Part shown: piece by piece, positions 6,710 through 13,177 of the stretch | How the letters are laid out: every line of letters starts with the position of its first letter | Numbering within the stretch: position 1 is the first letter of the stretch | Source: Acidimicrobiia bacterium | GTDB taxonomy: Bacteria > Actinomycetota > Acidimicrobiia > IMCC26256 > JAENVU01 | Direction: 5' to 3' | Length of the DNA stretch: 13,300 nt | NCBI GenBank assembly: GCA_016650415.1 | Contig: JAENVU010000238.1 | Coordinates: forward strand, 1-13,300 | The notes under the pieces: model-generated | The model's database searches: none | Told to the model about the DNA's origin: nothing | Seen by the model: only the letters and a program-made list of their open reading frames with translations | Translations under genes and position numbers: made by a program

Positions 6710-8302
6710 CTACTCGACGCCGAGTCGCGCAAATTGTTCGGCCGGCGCGCCGACCGCGGTCAGCGCGACCCGCAATAACTCGATCAGCTCGGTCTCGTCG
6801 CGCGTCCCGGTTCGGTTCTCCTGCTCGTCGGGGTCGACATCCAGGTCGTAGACCTCGTGGCGATCGACCGCGGCCCCACCGACCCAGAACGGAAGTCGGT
6901 CCCCCGCCGCGAACGGCTGACGAATGACGGGAATACTCGAACCGGGCATGCGATCGAGCCAGGCCCGGTCGTCGGGATTCGGCAACCCCTGGATGCCGGC
7001 GATGTGCAGCGGCATCGTCGACCAGCGGTTCGACCACATCGAGAGCGGAAAGAGGTCGTGCACCGGGCCGCGAGCCAGCTTCCGGGTTCCGTCGGTGACC
7101 TGCGCCCAACTCCCGAACACGCCCCCGAGCGCCCAGTCCCGCACCGAGGTCGCCGCCCCGGTCAGCAGCGGCACGAGCGAGACACCGTGGGTCGGATGAT
7201 CGACGGTCGCGTCGAACGCGTCGGCGATGGTCGCGAAGAGATCGACGTTGGTGCTCAACGCATCGCAGGTTCCGCCGCCCTCGATACCGGGCCACGAGAT
7301 CATGAGCGGCGTGTGACCGAGCGGTTCATACTGCGGGACGCCGGGCTTGCCCCAGATGTCGCGGCCGACGCGTTCCTCGCCGAGGTAGTGGCCGTGATCC
7401 GTGCAGAGGATGAGCGCGGTGGTCTCCCAGAGGTTGCCGTCGTCGAACGCGTCGAGGATCCGACCGAACCAGTGGTCGATCATCGCGAGCTTGCTGCCGT
7501 AGTTGGCGCGGACGTGCCGCCCCTCGCGCTCGGTGAGCTGTCCGGCGACGATGGCACCGTCGGCGTAGGGAGGCCAGATCAGCAGATCGCCGTCCCAGGG
7601 CTCGTCGTCGAAGCGACCGACCCACGGCTCGGGGGTATCGAACGGCTCGTGGGGGTCGAACTCGTCGACGAAGAGAAACCACGATTCGTGATGAGGTGCG
7701 GCGTCACGAAGGAACCGGGCGGCCTCGGTCATGGTGCGCGGGCCCGGGAAGTCTTCCTCGCTCCGGAAGAACGTGCGCGACCGGTCGTAGGCCCGATCGA
7801 TCGCGTTCATGCCGAAGTTCTTCTCGTAGTACCAACCGCCTGGCCGCGCCGGCAACGTCGGCGTCCCGATCCAACTGGGGTCCGCGTGGGTGCGCCACGG
7901 GTCACCCTCGTGGCCGCGCACGTACTCCCAACCGTCGAAATCGGCGTGGTAGTTCTCGCCACCGGTCTCGAAGAGGTGGGGGTGGTCGGTCACGAGCGCG
8001 GTCGTCACCCCCTGCGAGTGCAGCACCCGGGTGATCGGCTGTTCCCACAGCTCGATCGATCCCCAGGGTTTCCAGAGGAAGTCGAGCGCGCCGACCAGGA
8101 TGTCGTGCCGCGCGGGCATGCACGGCAACGATCCCGTGACGTGACGCGTGAAGCGCGTCGCGTGGCGGTGCGCGAACCGATCGAGGTTCGGCGTCGGGAA
8201 CTCGTCGCCGCCGTACGCACCGACCATGTGCCGGTTCAGCGAATCGAGCAGGACCACACACACGTTGGTCGGGCCCGCGTGGGTGTGGGTTCCTGCGTTC
8301 AT
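6710..8302 (-). CDS. Type I sulfatase (formylglycine-dependent, COG3119)
   Basis: The protein is 530 residues, typical for the family, with no signal peptide, so its substrate would be met inside the cell. Sulfatases hydrolyse sulfate esters using a formylglycine made from Cys. The modification motif CMPAR gives Cys61, Pro63 and Arg65. Asp20 in VVLLDSLNRHMVGAYG is the N-terminal metal ligand and TDHGHYLGEE (Asp302, His303) the second metal site. Lys319 (WGKPG) and His218 (FDPHEPFD) are further likely active-site residues. The C-terminal DRHEVYDLDVDPDEQENR segment is the usual sulfatase end. Cys rather than Ser means it needs formylglycine-generating enzyme, which is not in this window. The start at 8302 has GGAG only 2 nt away, which is poor, but translation may continue from the small gene ending 16 nt upstream. 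The substrate is unknown. Confidence 0.92.
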   Translation of the reverse strand: MNAGTHTHAGPTNVCVVLLDSLNRHMVGAYGGDEFPTPNLDRFAHRHATRFTRHVTGSLPCMPARHDILVGALDFLWKPWGSIELWEQPITRVLHSQGVTTALVTDHPHLFETGGENYHADFDGWEYVRGHEGDPWRTHADPSWIGTPTLPARPGGWYYEKNFGMNAIDRAYDRSRTFFRSEEDFPGPRTMTEAARFLRDAAPHHESWFLFVDEFDPHEPFDTPEPWVGRFDDEPWDGDLLIWPPYADGAIVAGQLTEREGRHVRANYGSKLAMIDHWFGRILDAFDDGNLWETTALILCTDHGHYLGEERVGRDIWGKPGVPQYEPLGHTPLMISWPGIEGGGTCDALSTNVDLFATIADAFDATVDHPTHGVSLVPLLTGAATSVRDWALGGVFGSWAQVTDGTRKLARGPVHDLFPLSMWSNRWSTMPLHIAGIQGLPNPDDRAWLDRMPGSSIPVIRQPFAAGDRLPFWVGGAAVDRHEVYDLDVDPDEQENRTGTRDETELIELLRVALTAVGAPAEQFARLGVE

Positions 8303-8318
8303 GGCTCCGTGGTGAGAG

Positions 8319-8435
8319 TCAGGAGCCGAAGCCGGGCTTCTTCCCGTCCCGCTTCGCGTTCTTGTCGGCCCGCTTCTCTTTCAAGCTCTTACCGGGCTTC
8401 TTGCCGTTCGGTTTCTTCGGAGACTTGTCGCCCAT
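8319..8435 (-). CDS. Small lysine-rich protein, 38 residues
   Basis: This short frame begins MGDKSPKKPNGKKPGKSLKE and ends KKPGFGS followed by TGA. It has 12 Lys and 2 Arg in 38 residues, few hydrophobic residues and two GKKPG repeats (residues 11-15 and 31-35). GGAGG lies 6 nt before the ATG at 8435; an in-frame ATG at 8450 would add five residues but has no such site. Small proteins beginning MGDKSPK are, as I recall, widespread in actinobacteria and unnamed; they are probably disordered. Nucleic-acid or ribosome binding is only a guess from charge. The stop lies 16 bp before the sulfatase start on the same strand, so the two are likely co-transcribed. It is not a shadow of another gene, as no other plausible frame covers it. 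Confidence 0.82.
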   Translation of the reverse strand: MGDKSPKKPNGKKPGKSLKEKRADKNAKRDGKKPGFGS

Positions 8436-8436
8436 C

Positions 8437-8448
8437 GGGGTCCTCCCC
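8437..8448 (-). promoter_or_regulatory. GGGG/CCCC hairpin presenting the Shine-Dalgarno of the small gene
   Basis: On the minus strand GGGG-AGGA-CCCC forms a 4-bp all-GC stem whose loop holds the Shine-Dalgarno core, ending 1 nt before the ATG at 8435. Just upstream, CCAGG and CCTGG arms flank an 8-bp palindrome (8460-8467). The rest of the 157-bp gap to 8593 holds no gene or clear promoter that I can see, apart from a weak 5-bp stem (8570-8574 with 8579-8583) after the aldolase stop. Confidence 0.35.
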
Positions 8449-8592
8449 ATTCGGCCAGGCCTGCAGGGCGCATCCTGGTGGCCGCGCCGTGCACCCGCGT
8501 CCCACGGGCGACCCTAACGGGTATTGCGCCTCCGAGTGCCTCACTTGCAGAAGTTCATTCGCGGAGTGTACGGGCGATCCCGTCCCGCCGGG

Positions 8593-9480
8593 TCAGGTGC
8601 TGGAAGCGGCGAAGATGCTGCCGATCGACGCGTCGAGCGCGGCGTCGAACTCGGCTGCGGTCTGCTGGGCCGAGAGTCCCTCGGTGAGCGCACGCGAGAA
8701 GCTGGCGATCACCCCGTGGTTCTGACTCAGCCGGTCGTTCGCCTCGTCGCGGCTGTACCCGCCGGACAGGGCGACCACCCGCAGCACGTTCGGGTGCTCG
8801 ACGAGTTCGGTGTAGAAGTCGGCCGCATCGGGCAACGTCAACTTCAACATCACCGCTTGGCCGTCGGGAAGTGCATCGAGTTGATCGATGATCCCGGGCT
8901 TCAAGAGCAGTTCGGCCTGGGCCTTCGCGGGACTGTGAATGTCGATTTCCGGCTCGATGATCGGGACCAGACCGTGGCCGAGGATCTGGCGACCGACTTC
9001 GAACTGCTGATCCACGATCGCCTTCACGCCGGCGGCGTTGCCGAGCTTGATCACCGAGCGCATCTTCGTACCGAAGACACCCTTGGCGACCGCCCGCGCG
9101 CACAGTGCATCGAGGTCCGGCATCGGCTTCATGAGCTGCACGCCATCGGCTTCGTCGGCCAGACCCTTGTCGACCTTCAGGAACGGGACGACGTTCTTGA
9201 CGTTCCAGAGGTAGTGCGCGGTCTCCTGGCCTTCGATCTCACGGTCCATGGTGTTCTCGAAGAGGATCGCGCCGAGGATGCGATCACCGTTGAAGCTCGG
9301 GCTGGTGATGATCCGGCTCCGCATCTCGTGGATCACCGCGTACATCTCTTCGTCGTTGGAGTACGCACTCTCGTCGACGCCGTACAGCTTGAGCGCCTTC
9401 GGCGTGCTGCCGCCGGACTGGTCGAGCGCGGCGATGAAGCCGGGTGCGGACTTGACCTTTTCCAACTGCTGCTGGTTCAC
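8593..9480 (-). CDS. fda: Class I fructose-bisphosphate aldolase
   Basis: The protein is 295 residues from a GTG start at 9480, matching the ~296 of the bacterial class I family. A longer frame to 9597 adds 39 residues unlike the family and is rejected. The enzyme cleaves fructose 1,6-bisphosphate to glyceraldehyde 3-phosphate and dihydroxyacetone phosphate through a Schiff base and needs no metal. The N-terminus QQQLEKVKSAPGFIAALDQSGGSTPKAL is almost identical in pattern to the staphylococcal enzyme. Lys213 in VMLKLTLP is the expected Schiff-base lysine, with Glu176/Glu178 in IIEPEID and the GGYSR phosphate-binding segment at 240-244. It acts in the cytoplasm in glycolysis and gluconeogenesis. 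The small protein and sulfatase lie downstream on the same strand after a 157-bp gap, so they are probably transcribed separately. The symbol follows the staphylococcal name. Confidence 0.95.
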   Translation of the reverse strand: MNQQQLEKVKSAPGFIAALDQSGGSTPKALKLYGVDESAYSNDEEMYAVIHEMRSRIITSPSFNGDRILGAILFENTMDREIEGQETAHYLWNVKNVVPFLKVDKGLADEADGVQLMKPMPDLDALCARAVAKGVFGTKMRSVIKLGNAAGVKAIVDQQFEVGRQILGHGLVPIIEPEIDIHSPAKAQAELLLKPGIIDQLDALPDGQAVMLKLTLPDAADFYTELVEHPNVLRVVALSGGYSRDEANDRLSQNHGVIASFSRALTEGLSAQQTAAEFDAALDASIGSIFAASST

Positions 9481-9486
9481 GAACGA

Positions 9487-9492
9487 CTCCCT
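9487..9492 (-). promoter_or_regulatory. Ribosome-binding site fixing the aldolase GTG start
   Basis: The minus strand carries AGGGAG with a 6-nt gap to the GTG at 9480. Together with family alignment (start two residues before QQLEK) it decides against the upstream ATG at 9597. Confidence 0.75.
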
Positions 9493-9509
9493 ATTTGAGT
9501 GATCGGGGC

Positions 9510-9538
9510 ACGATAGCAACCCGATCCGGCCCGACCGC
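9510..9538 (-). promoter_or_regulatory. Candidate promoter of the aldolase gene
   Basis: The minus strand reads GCGGTC (9538-9533), a 17-bp spacer, then TATCGT (9515-9510), which fits the TAnnnT -10 form. Transcription would begin about 20 nt before the GTG, leaving room for the AGGGAG site. The same -35-like GCGGTC with a 17-bp spacer appears before the permease gene. Confidence 0.4.
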
Positions 9539-9577
9539 AGCGCACGTCGATGCGTTCCCGGGTCGGCGTATTGGCGC

Positions 9578-9583
9578 GAGACT
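9578..9583 (+). promoter_or_regulatory. Candidate -10 element for a leaderless transcript
   Basis: GAGACT followed by GGTCGG ends exactly at the GTG start at 9590. The gene has no Shine-Dalgarno. The spacing and context copy those before the hydrolase at 3810 (GAGAAT, 6 nt, ATG). Confidence 0.33.
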
Positions 9584-9589
9584 GGTCGG

Positions 9590-10009
9590 GTGCTCATCGA
9601 GATCGGGCCCGTTTCCCAAACCAGCGCACTCGCGTGGCTCGACTACGGCACCTACGCCGTGACCGAGTTGCGCCGACTTCGGCCCGCGTCGGTGGCGCCA
9701 TCCGCGATCGACGGATTCGAAGAACTCATCGCCGCGTGGAAGACCGCGGCGACCACGAACCCGTTCCACTGGACGACCGACGAAACCCCCGAGCGGGTCG
9801 AATACCTCATGAAGGCCCTGTTCATGGCCGGACACGAGATCGAAGAGGGCACCGAGACCCACGGAATGAAGCTGCGCCCGGCGGCCGCCGACGAGTTTCA
9901 CATCGTGCTCGTCCGCCAGGTCCTGGACTCGCTGTCTCACGAAGGGCAATCCAACGCCGAGTTCGTAGAGAGCCTGCGGAACGAGTGGCGCATCGCGCGG
10001 CCCGATTGA
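9590..10009 (+). CDS. Hypothetical protein, 139 residues
   Basis: I do not recognise this family. The GTG at 9590 is the first start codon in the frame after the divergent aldolase promoter. The protein is mostly predicted helical and acidic (many Glu/Asp), with no signal peptide or membrane segment. Visible segments are SALAWLDYGTYAVTELRRLRP near the N-terminus, a central FEELIAAWKTAATTNPFHWTTDETPERVEYLMKALF, and a C-terminal EFHIVLVRQVLDSLSHEGQSNAEFVESLRNEW. High third-position GC and stops in the alternatives support real coding. The middle segment, with W/D-E-T-P-E-R-V-E-Y, looks like a helical substrate or partner surface, but no catalytic motif stands out. The permease gene starts 56 bp downstream and has its own apparent promoter, so a functional link is uncertain. 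Confidence 0.75.
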   Translation: MLIEIGPVSQTSALAWLDYGTYAVTELRRLRPASVAPSAIDGFEELIAAWKTAATTNPFHWTTDETPERVEYLMKALFMAGHEIEEGTETHGMKLRPAAADEFHIVLVRQVLDSLSHEGQSNAEFVESLRNEWRIARPD

Positions 10010-10027
10010 TCCGTTCTGAGTAAGACC

Positions 10028-10056
10028 GCGGTCGCTTCGGGCGAGCGCCCTAGATT
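10028..10056 (+). promoter_or_regulatory. Candidate promoter of the TauE/SafE permease gene
   Basis: GCGGTC (10028-10033), a 17-bp spacer and TAGATT (10051-10056) precede the GTG at 10066 by 9 nt. There is no Shine-Dalgarno, so the transcript is probably leaderless or has a leader of 1-3 nt. Confidence 0.45.
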
Positions 10057-10065
10057 CGATCGCTC

Positions 10066-10812
10066 GTGAGCTTGACCGACGCGATCCTCATCACCATGGC
10101 GGGTCTCGGCGCGGGGATGATCAACACCGTCGTCGGATCCGGTTCTCTCATCACGTTCCCGACGTTGATCGCGCTCGGCTATCCCCCGGTGCTCGCCAAC
10201 GTGTCGAACAACATCGGGCTCGTACCCGGCGCGCTCTCGGGGGTGTACGGGTACCGCCGCGAGCTGGTCGGTCAGGGCGACCGGCTGAAGCGATTGATCC
10301 CCGCGAGTCTCGCCGGTGGACTGCTCGGTTCGATCTTGCTGCTCCAGCTCCCCAACGCGGTGTTCAAGAAGGTCGTGATCGTCTTGATCCTGATCGCGCT
10401 GGCGCTCGTGGTGCTCCAGCCGACGATCGCGCGCCGGCTCGCGGCGAAGGGCGACGCCTCGACCCGGGTCACCTGGCCACTCCTCGTCACCGTCGCGCTG
10501 GCGGGCGTGTACGGCGGCTACTTCGGCGCCGCGCAGGGCATCATCCTCATCGCGTTGCTCGGCATCTTCATCGCCGACGATCTCCAACGGTTGAACGGCG
10601 TGAAGAACGTCCTCGCGATGAGCGTGAACCTCATGGCCTCCGCGGTGTTCCTGCTCGCGGCCGAGATCAACTGGGCAATCGTCGCGTGCATCGCCGTGGG
10701 GTCGGTCGTCGGCGGTCAGCTCGGCGCGACGGTCGGTCGCAAGCTGAACCCGAAGGCCCTGCGCGCGGTGATCGTCCTGGTCGGCCTCTCGGCGTTGATC
10801 CGCCTGCTCTGA
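10066..10812 (+). CDS. TauE/SafE (TSUP) family anion permease
   Basis: The protein is 248 residues, close to the usual ~250, from a GTG at 10066. About eight hydrophobic helices are seen in two repeats: 5-34, 38-62, 78-95, 101-119, 137-168, 181-199, 202-222 and 231-248. The first repeat carries AGMINTVVGSGSLITFPTLIALGYPPVLANVSN and the second AGVYGGYFGAAQGIILIALLGIF with GVKNVLAMSVNL, the two signature segments of TSUP transporters. The family exports sulfite, sulfoacetate or related anions, or takes up others; substrate cannot be read from sequence. A sulfatase is encoded 1.8 kb away on the other strand, which is weak support for a sulfur anion. The stop overlaps a dyad shared with the convergent hydrolase gene. 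Confidence 0.92.
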   Translation: MSLTDAILITMAGLGAGMINTVVGSGSLITFPTLIALGYPPVLANVSNNIGLVPGALSGVYGYRRELVGQGDRLKRLIPASLAGGLLGSILLLQLPNAVFKKVVIVLILIALALVVLQPTIARRLAAKGDASTRVTWPLLVTVALAGVYGGYFGAAQGIILIALLGIFIADDLQRLNGVKNVLAMSVNLMASAVFLLAAEINWAIVACIAVGSVVGGQLGATVGRKLNPKALRAVIVLVGLSALIRLL

Positions 10813-10830
10813 GTTCGGGCCCGAGTTCAG
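10809..10830. terminator. Palindrome containing both stop codons of convergent genes
   Basis: The 22-nt segment reads CTGAGTTCGGG then CCCGAGTTCAG. The central 10 bp are a perfect palindrome and CTGA/TCAG close the ends; the two inner mismatches are G-U pairs in the + strand RNA. The permease TGA (10810-10812) and the hydrolase TGA (complement of 10827-10829) both lie within it. It is a likely shared terminator, though without a T-tract. Confidence 0.5.
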
Positions 10831-11855
10831 AACCCGCCGCGCGCGTCGACGGTGACACCGAGGACTTCGCCGATCGCCGCGAACTGGTTCGTGGCGCCGA
10901 TGGCGTCGATCCCGAGCGCGCCTTCGAGAAACGCACCGAGCAACTGGGCGTGCAGGGCCACGGTCGGTCGCCACGGATCACCCGCGGTCCCGGTGATGTC
11001 GGCCGCCATCGACGCCACGAACGCGCGCACGAGATCCGGAACGCCCTCGACGTGGGGCGCGAGCTCCACGTAGAGGCCGACATCGCTACACGCCTGATGG
11101 CCGGCGCGGGCGACATCGACCCGCCACGCCGACGGGGCGCCGAGCTTGGCCCACGCTCGATCGGCGTCGGTCTCCGGTGGCGTGGTGGCGTCGCGCGCAC
11201 CGACCGCCAGCAGGGTGGGAACCTCCATCTCGACGAAGACCTGCTTCGGCATCGTCCGTGTGAACGACTGCATCCCGGCCACCGCGCGCACCGCCGCGTG
11301 ACGGGCGTTCCCACTCCCGAGCGAGAGCGCGGTGAAGCCGCCGTAGGAATGGCCGGCCGCCGCGATCCGGGTCGGGTCGACCGCGGCCGCGATCGGGGCC
11401 AATGAACCGGGATTGTCGAGCAACGCATCGAGCACGAAGTGGGCATCGCCGATGCGATTGGCTTCGTTGGTCTCGTCGTCGACGGCCGCGCCGGTGATCC
11501 AGTCGCCCAGCGCATCGCCCGTATGTTCGGGCGCGACCACGACGAAACCTCGCGCCGCCAGCGCTTCGCACAAGAGCACGTAGGACGAGCGGGTGCCCGT
11601 CCGGCCGTGTGACCACAGGACCGCCGGATGGGGCCCGGCCGCGATGGCCGCGTCACTCGTCGCGGACGCGGTGAAACCGACTCCGGGCAGGATCTCGTAC
11701 CCCGACAAGGCGCCGGCCGTCCCGGAGGCGGGAAACCAGACGTCGACGGGGACCCGCCGATCGCCGCGGGCGGGGTCGACGAGCTCGGTCGAGCTCCGGC
11801 CGACCGCGAACCGAGGGACTTCGAGTGGCGGCCCGGCCACCAAGGGAGACGGCAT
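10827..11855 (-). CDS. Alpha/beta hydrolase, dienelactone hydrolase / PAF-acetylhydrolase-like
   Basis: The protein is 342 residues from ATG 11855. The N-terminus to about 75 holds RRVPVDVWFPASGTAGALSGYEILPG, a strand typical of PAF-acetylhydrolase-like proteins. SHGRTGTRSSYVLLCEALAARGFVVVAPEHTGDALGD at 82-118 supplies the oxyanion hole. The nucleophile elbow GHSYGG gives Ser170; Asp222 (GARDATTPPE) and His253 (AGHQACSD) complete the triad. A C-terminal helical tail from about 265 is family-like. It would hydrolyse an ester, lactone or oxidised phospholipid; the substrate is unknown. No Shine-Dalgarno is seen. The acyl-CoA dehydrogenase ends 50 bp upstream on the same strand, so the two may be one operon, although GAGATT at 11897-11892 on the minus strand could be a separate -10 element. 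Confidence 0.88.
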   Translation of the reverse strand: MPSPLVAGPPLEVPRFAVGRSSTELVDPARGDRRVPVDVWFPASGTAGALSGYEILPGVGFTASATSDAAIAAGPHPAVLWSHGRTGTRSSYVLLCEALAARGFVVVAPEHTGDALGDWITGAAVDDETNEANRIGDAHFVLDALLDNPGSLAPIAAAVDPTRIAAAGHSYGGFTALSLGSGNARHAAVRAVAGMQSFTRTMPKQVFVEMEVPTLLAVGARDATTPPETDADRAWAKLGAPSAWRVDVARAGHQACSDVGLYVELAPHVEGVPDLVRAFVASMAADITGTAGDPWRPTVALHAQLLGAFLEGALGIDAIGATNQFAAIGEVLGVTVDARGGF

Positions 11856-11905
11856 CGCATCACGATGCCACGACTCGGCCGGTCGCGGGCGAATCTCGCT
11901 CGGCA

Positions 11906-13054
11906 CTACAGACCGAGGGAGCGCCCGATGATCTCCTTCATGATCTCGGTGGTGCCGCCGTAGATCGTGGTGATCCGGGCGTCGGCGTAGGCCCGGGCGA
12001 TCGGGTACTCGAGCATGTAGCCGTACCCACCGTGGAGTTGAAGGCACCGGTCGACCGTGCGCTTCTGCAGCTCGGTGCACCACCACTTCGCCATCGCGGC
12101 TTCTTCCGCGGTGAGCTCGCCGTCGTTCAGCGCCACCACACACCGGTCGACGAAGGCCTGCGCGACCTCCACCTCGGTGGCGAGCTCCGCGAGCACGAAG
12201 CGGCTGTTCTGGAACGAGCCCACGGCCTGACCGAAGGCCTGGCGCTCCTTCACGTACTCGAGAGTCCACCCCAGTGCCGCGCGCGCGGCCGCGACCCCGG
12301 CGACCGCGATCGAGAGGCGCTCCTGCGGGAGGTTGTGGACGAGCTGGATAAACCCGTTGCCTTCCTCGCCCAGGAGGTTCTCGACCGGGACGACGACGTC
12401 GGTGAAGAACAACTCGGCCGTGTCCTGCGAATGGAGACCGAGCTTCTCCAGGTTGCGACCCCGTTCGAACCCGTCCATACCGCGTTCGAGGATGAGGAGC
12501 GAGATCCCGCGGTGCTTCTGGCTTGGGTCGGTCTTGACCGCGGTGATCACAAGGTCGGCGTTGATGCCGTTGGTGATGAAGGTCTTGGATCCGTTGACGA
12601 CGTAGTGGTCGCCGTCGCGGATCGCGGTCGTGCCCATCGACGCGAGGTCGGAGCCGATCGCGGGTTCGGTCATCGCGATCGCGGTCACCAACTCCCCACT
12701 CGCGATGCCGGGCAGCCAGCGGGCGCGTTGGTCTTCGGTGCAATACGCGAGGAAGTAGGGCAGGCAGATGTCGTTGTGCAGGCTCATCCCGAGGCCGACA
12801 CCGCCGACACCGGCGGCCTGGATCTCCTCGTCGATCACGAGGTTGTAGCGGAAGTCGTCGGCTCCCCCGCCGCCGTACTCCTCCGGGACGGCCATGCCGA
12901 GGAATCCGTAGCGGCCGGCTTCGGCGAACAGTTCGTGCGGCACGATGCCCGCAGCTTCCCATTCGAGATAGTGCGGGACGACTTCCTTGTCGAGCCAGGC
13001 GCGGAAGCTGGCGCGGAGAGCCTCATGTTCGGGTTCGAAGACGGTGCGTTCCAT
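11906..13054 (-). CDS. Acyl-CoA dehydrogenase, long-chain (LCAD) type active site
   Basis: The protein is 382 residues, the normal length. The start at 13054 is preceded by GGAAGGAT; a longer frame to 13276 runs through the divergent promoter and is rejected. FAD-dependent acyl-CoA dehydrogenases introduce the alpha,beta double bond in beta-oxidation and pass electrons to ETF. AIAMTEPAIGSDLASM (125-140) and YVVNGSKTFITNGINADL are the FAD/substrate signatures; RQAFGQAVGSFQNSRF (271-286) and LHGGYGYMLEYPIARAYADARITTIYGGTTEIMKEIIGRSL (340-380) are the C-terminal domain. The usual YEGT glutamate is Gly366 (YGGT). The catalytic base is expected instead at Glu245 in NLPQERLSIA, as in long-chain and isovaleryl-CoA dehydrogenases. 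An ETF-linked acyl-CoA substrate is thus likely, but its chain length is unknown. The hydrolase gene follows 50 bp downstream. Confidence 0.93.
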   Translation of the reverse strand: MERTVFEPEHEALRASFRAWLDKEVVPHYLEWEAAGIVPHELFAEAGRYGFLGMAVPEEYGGGGADDFRYNLVIDEEIQAAGVGGVGLGMSLHNDICLPYFLAYCTEDQRARWLPGIASGELVTAIAMTEPAIGSDLASMGTTAIRDGDHYVVNGSKTFITNGINADLVITAVKTDPSQKHRGISLLILERGMDGFERGRNLEKLGLHSQDTAELFFTDVVVPVENLLGEEGNGFIQLVHNLPQERLSIAVAGVAAARAALGWTLEYVKERQAFGQAVGSFQNSRFVLAELATEVEVAQAFVDRCVVALNDGELTAEEAAMAKWWCTELQKRTVDRCLQLHGGYGYMLEYPIARAYADARITTIYGGTTEIMKEIIGRSLGL

Positions 13055-13060
13055 CGCCCG

Positions 13061-13068
13061 ATCCTTCC
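13061..13068 (-). promoter_or_regulatory. Ribosome-binding site fixing the acyl-CoA dehydrogenase start
   Basis: The minus strand reads GGAAGGAT, with the AAGGA core 7 nt before the ATG at 13054. The remaining gap to the divergent gene at 13178 carries no clear -35/-10 pair on the minus strand; TACGTT at about 13132-13137 on the + strand is a possible -10 for the divergent gene. Confidence 0.65.
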
Positions 13069-13177
13069 AGGCATGCTGCCGGGTTGGCGAACGCTCGACG
13101 TCCCGGAGCGCCGGAATGCCGGCGGCGGCGCCTACGTTGCGATCGACACCCGTTCCGCACCAGGAGGACACCTCACC

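Noticed and set aside
8436..8592. tRNA or structured RNA in the 157-bp gap
   Set aside because: No cloverleaf, no T-arm consensus and only short local stems were found.
6857..8725. A 622-codon open frame on the + strand
   Set aside because: It runs antisense through the sulfatase and small gene; its translation is Arg/Val-rich with no motif, a high-GC shadow of a clearly recognised gene.
9481..9597. N-terminal extension of the aldolase to an upstream ATG
   Set aside because: The extra 39 residues do not resemble the family, whereas the GTG at 9480 has a good ribosome-binding site and gives the family length.
9937..10974. A 345-codon open frame on the - strand
   Set aside because: Antisense to the permease, Asp/Arg/Glu-rich shadow of hydrophobic codons.
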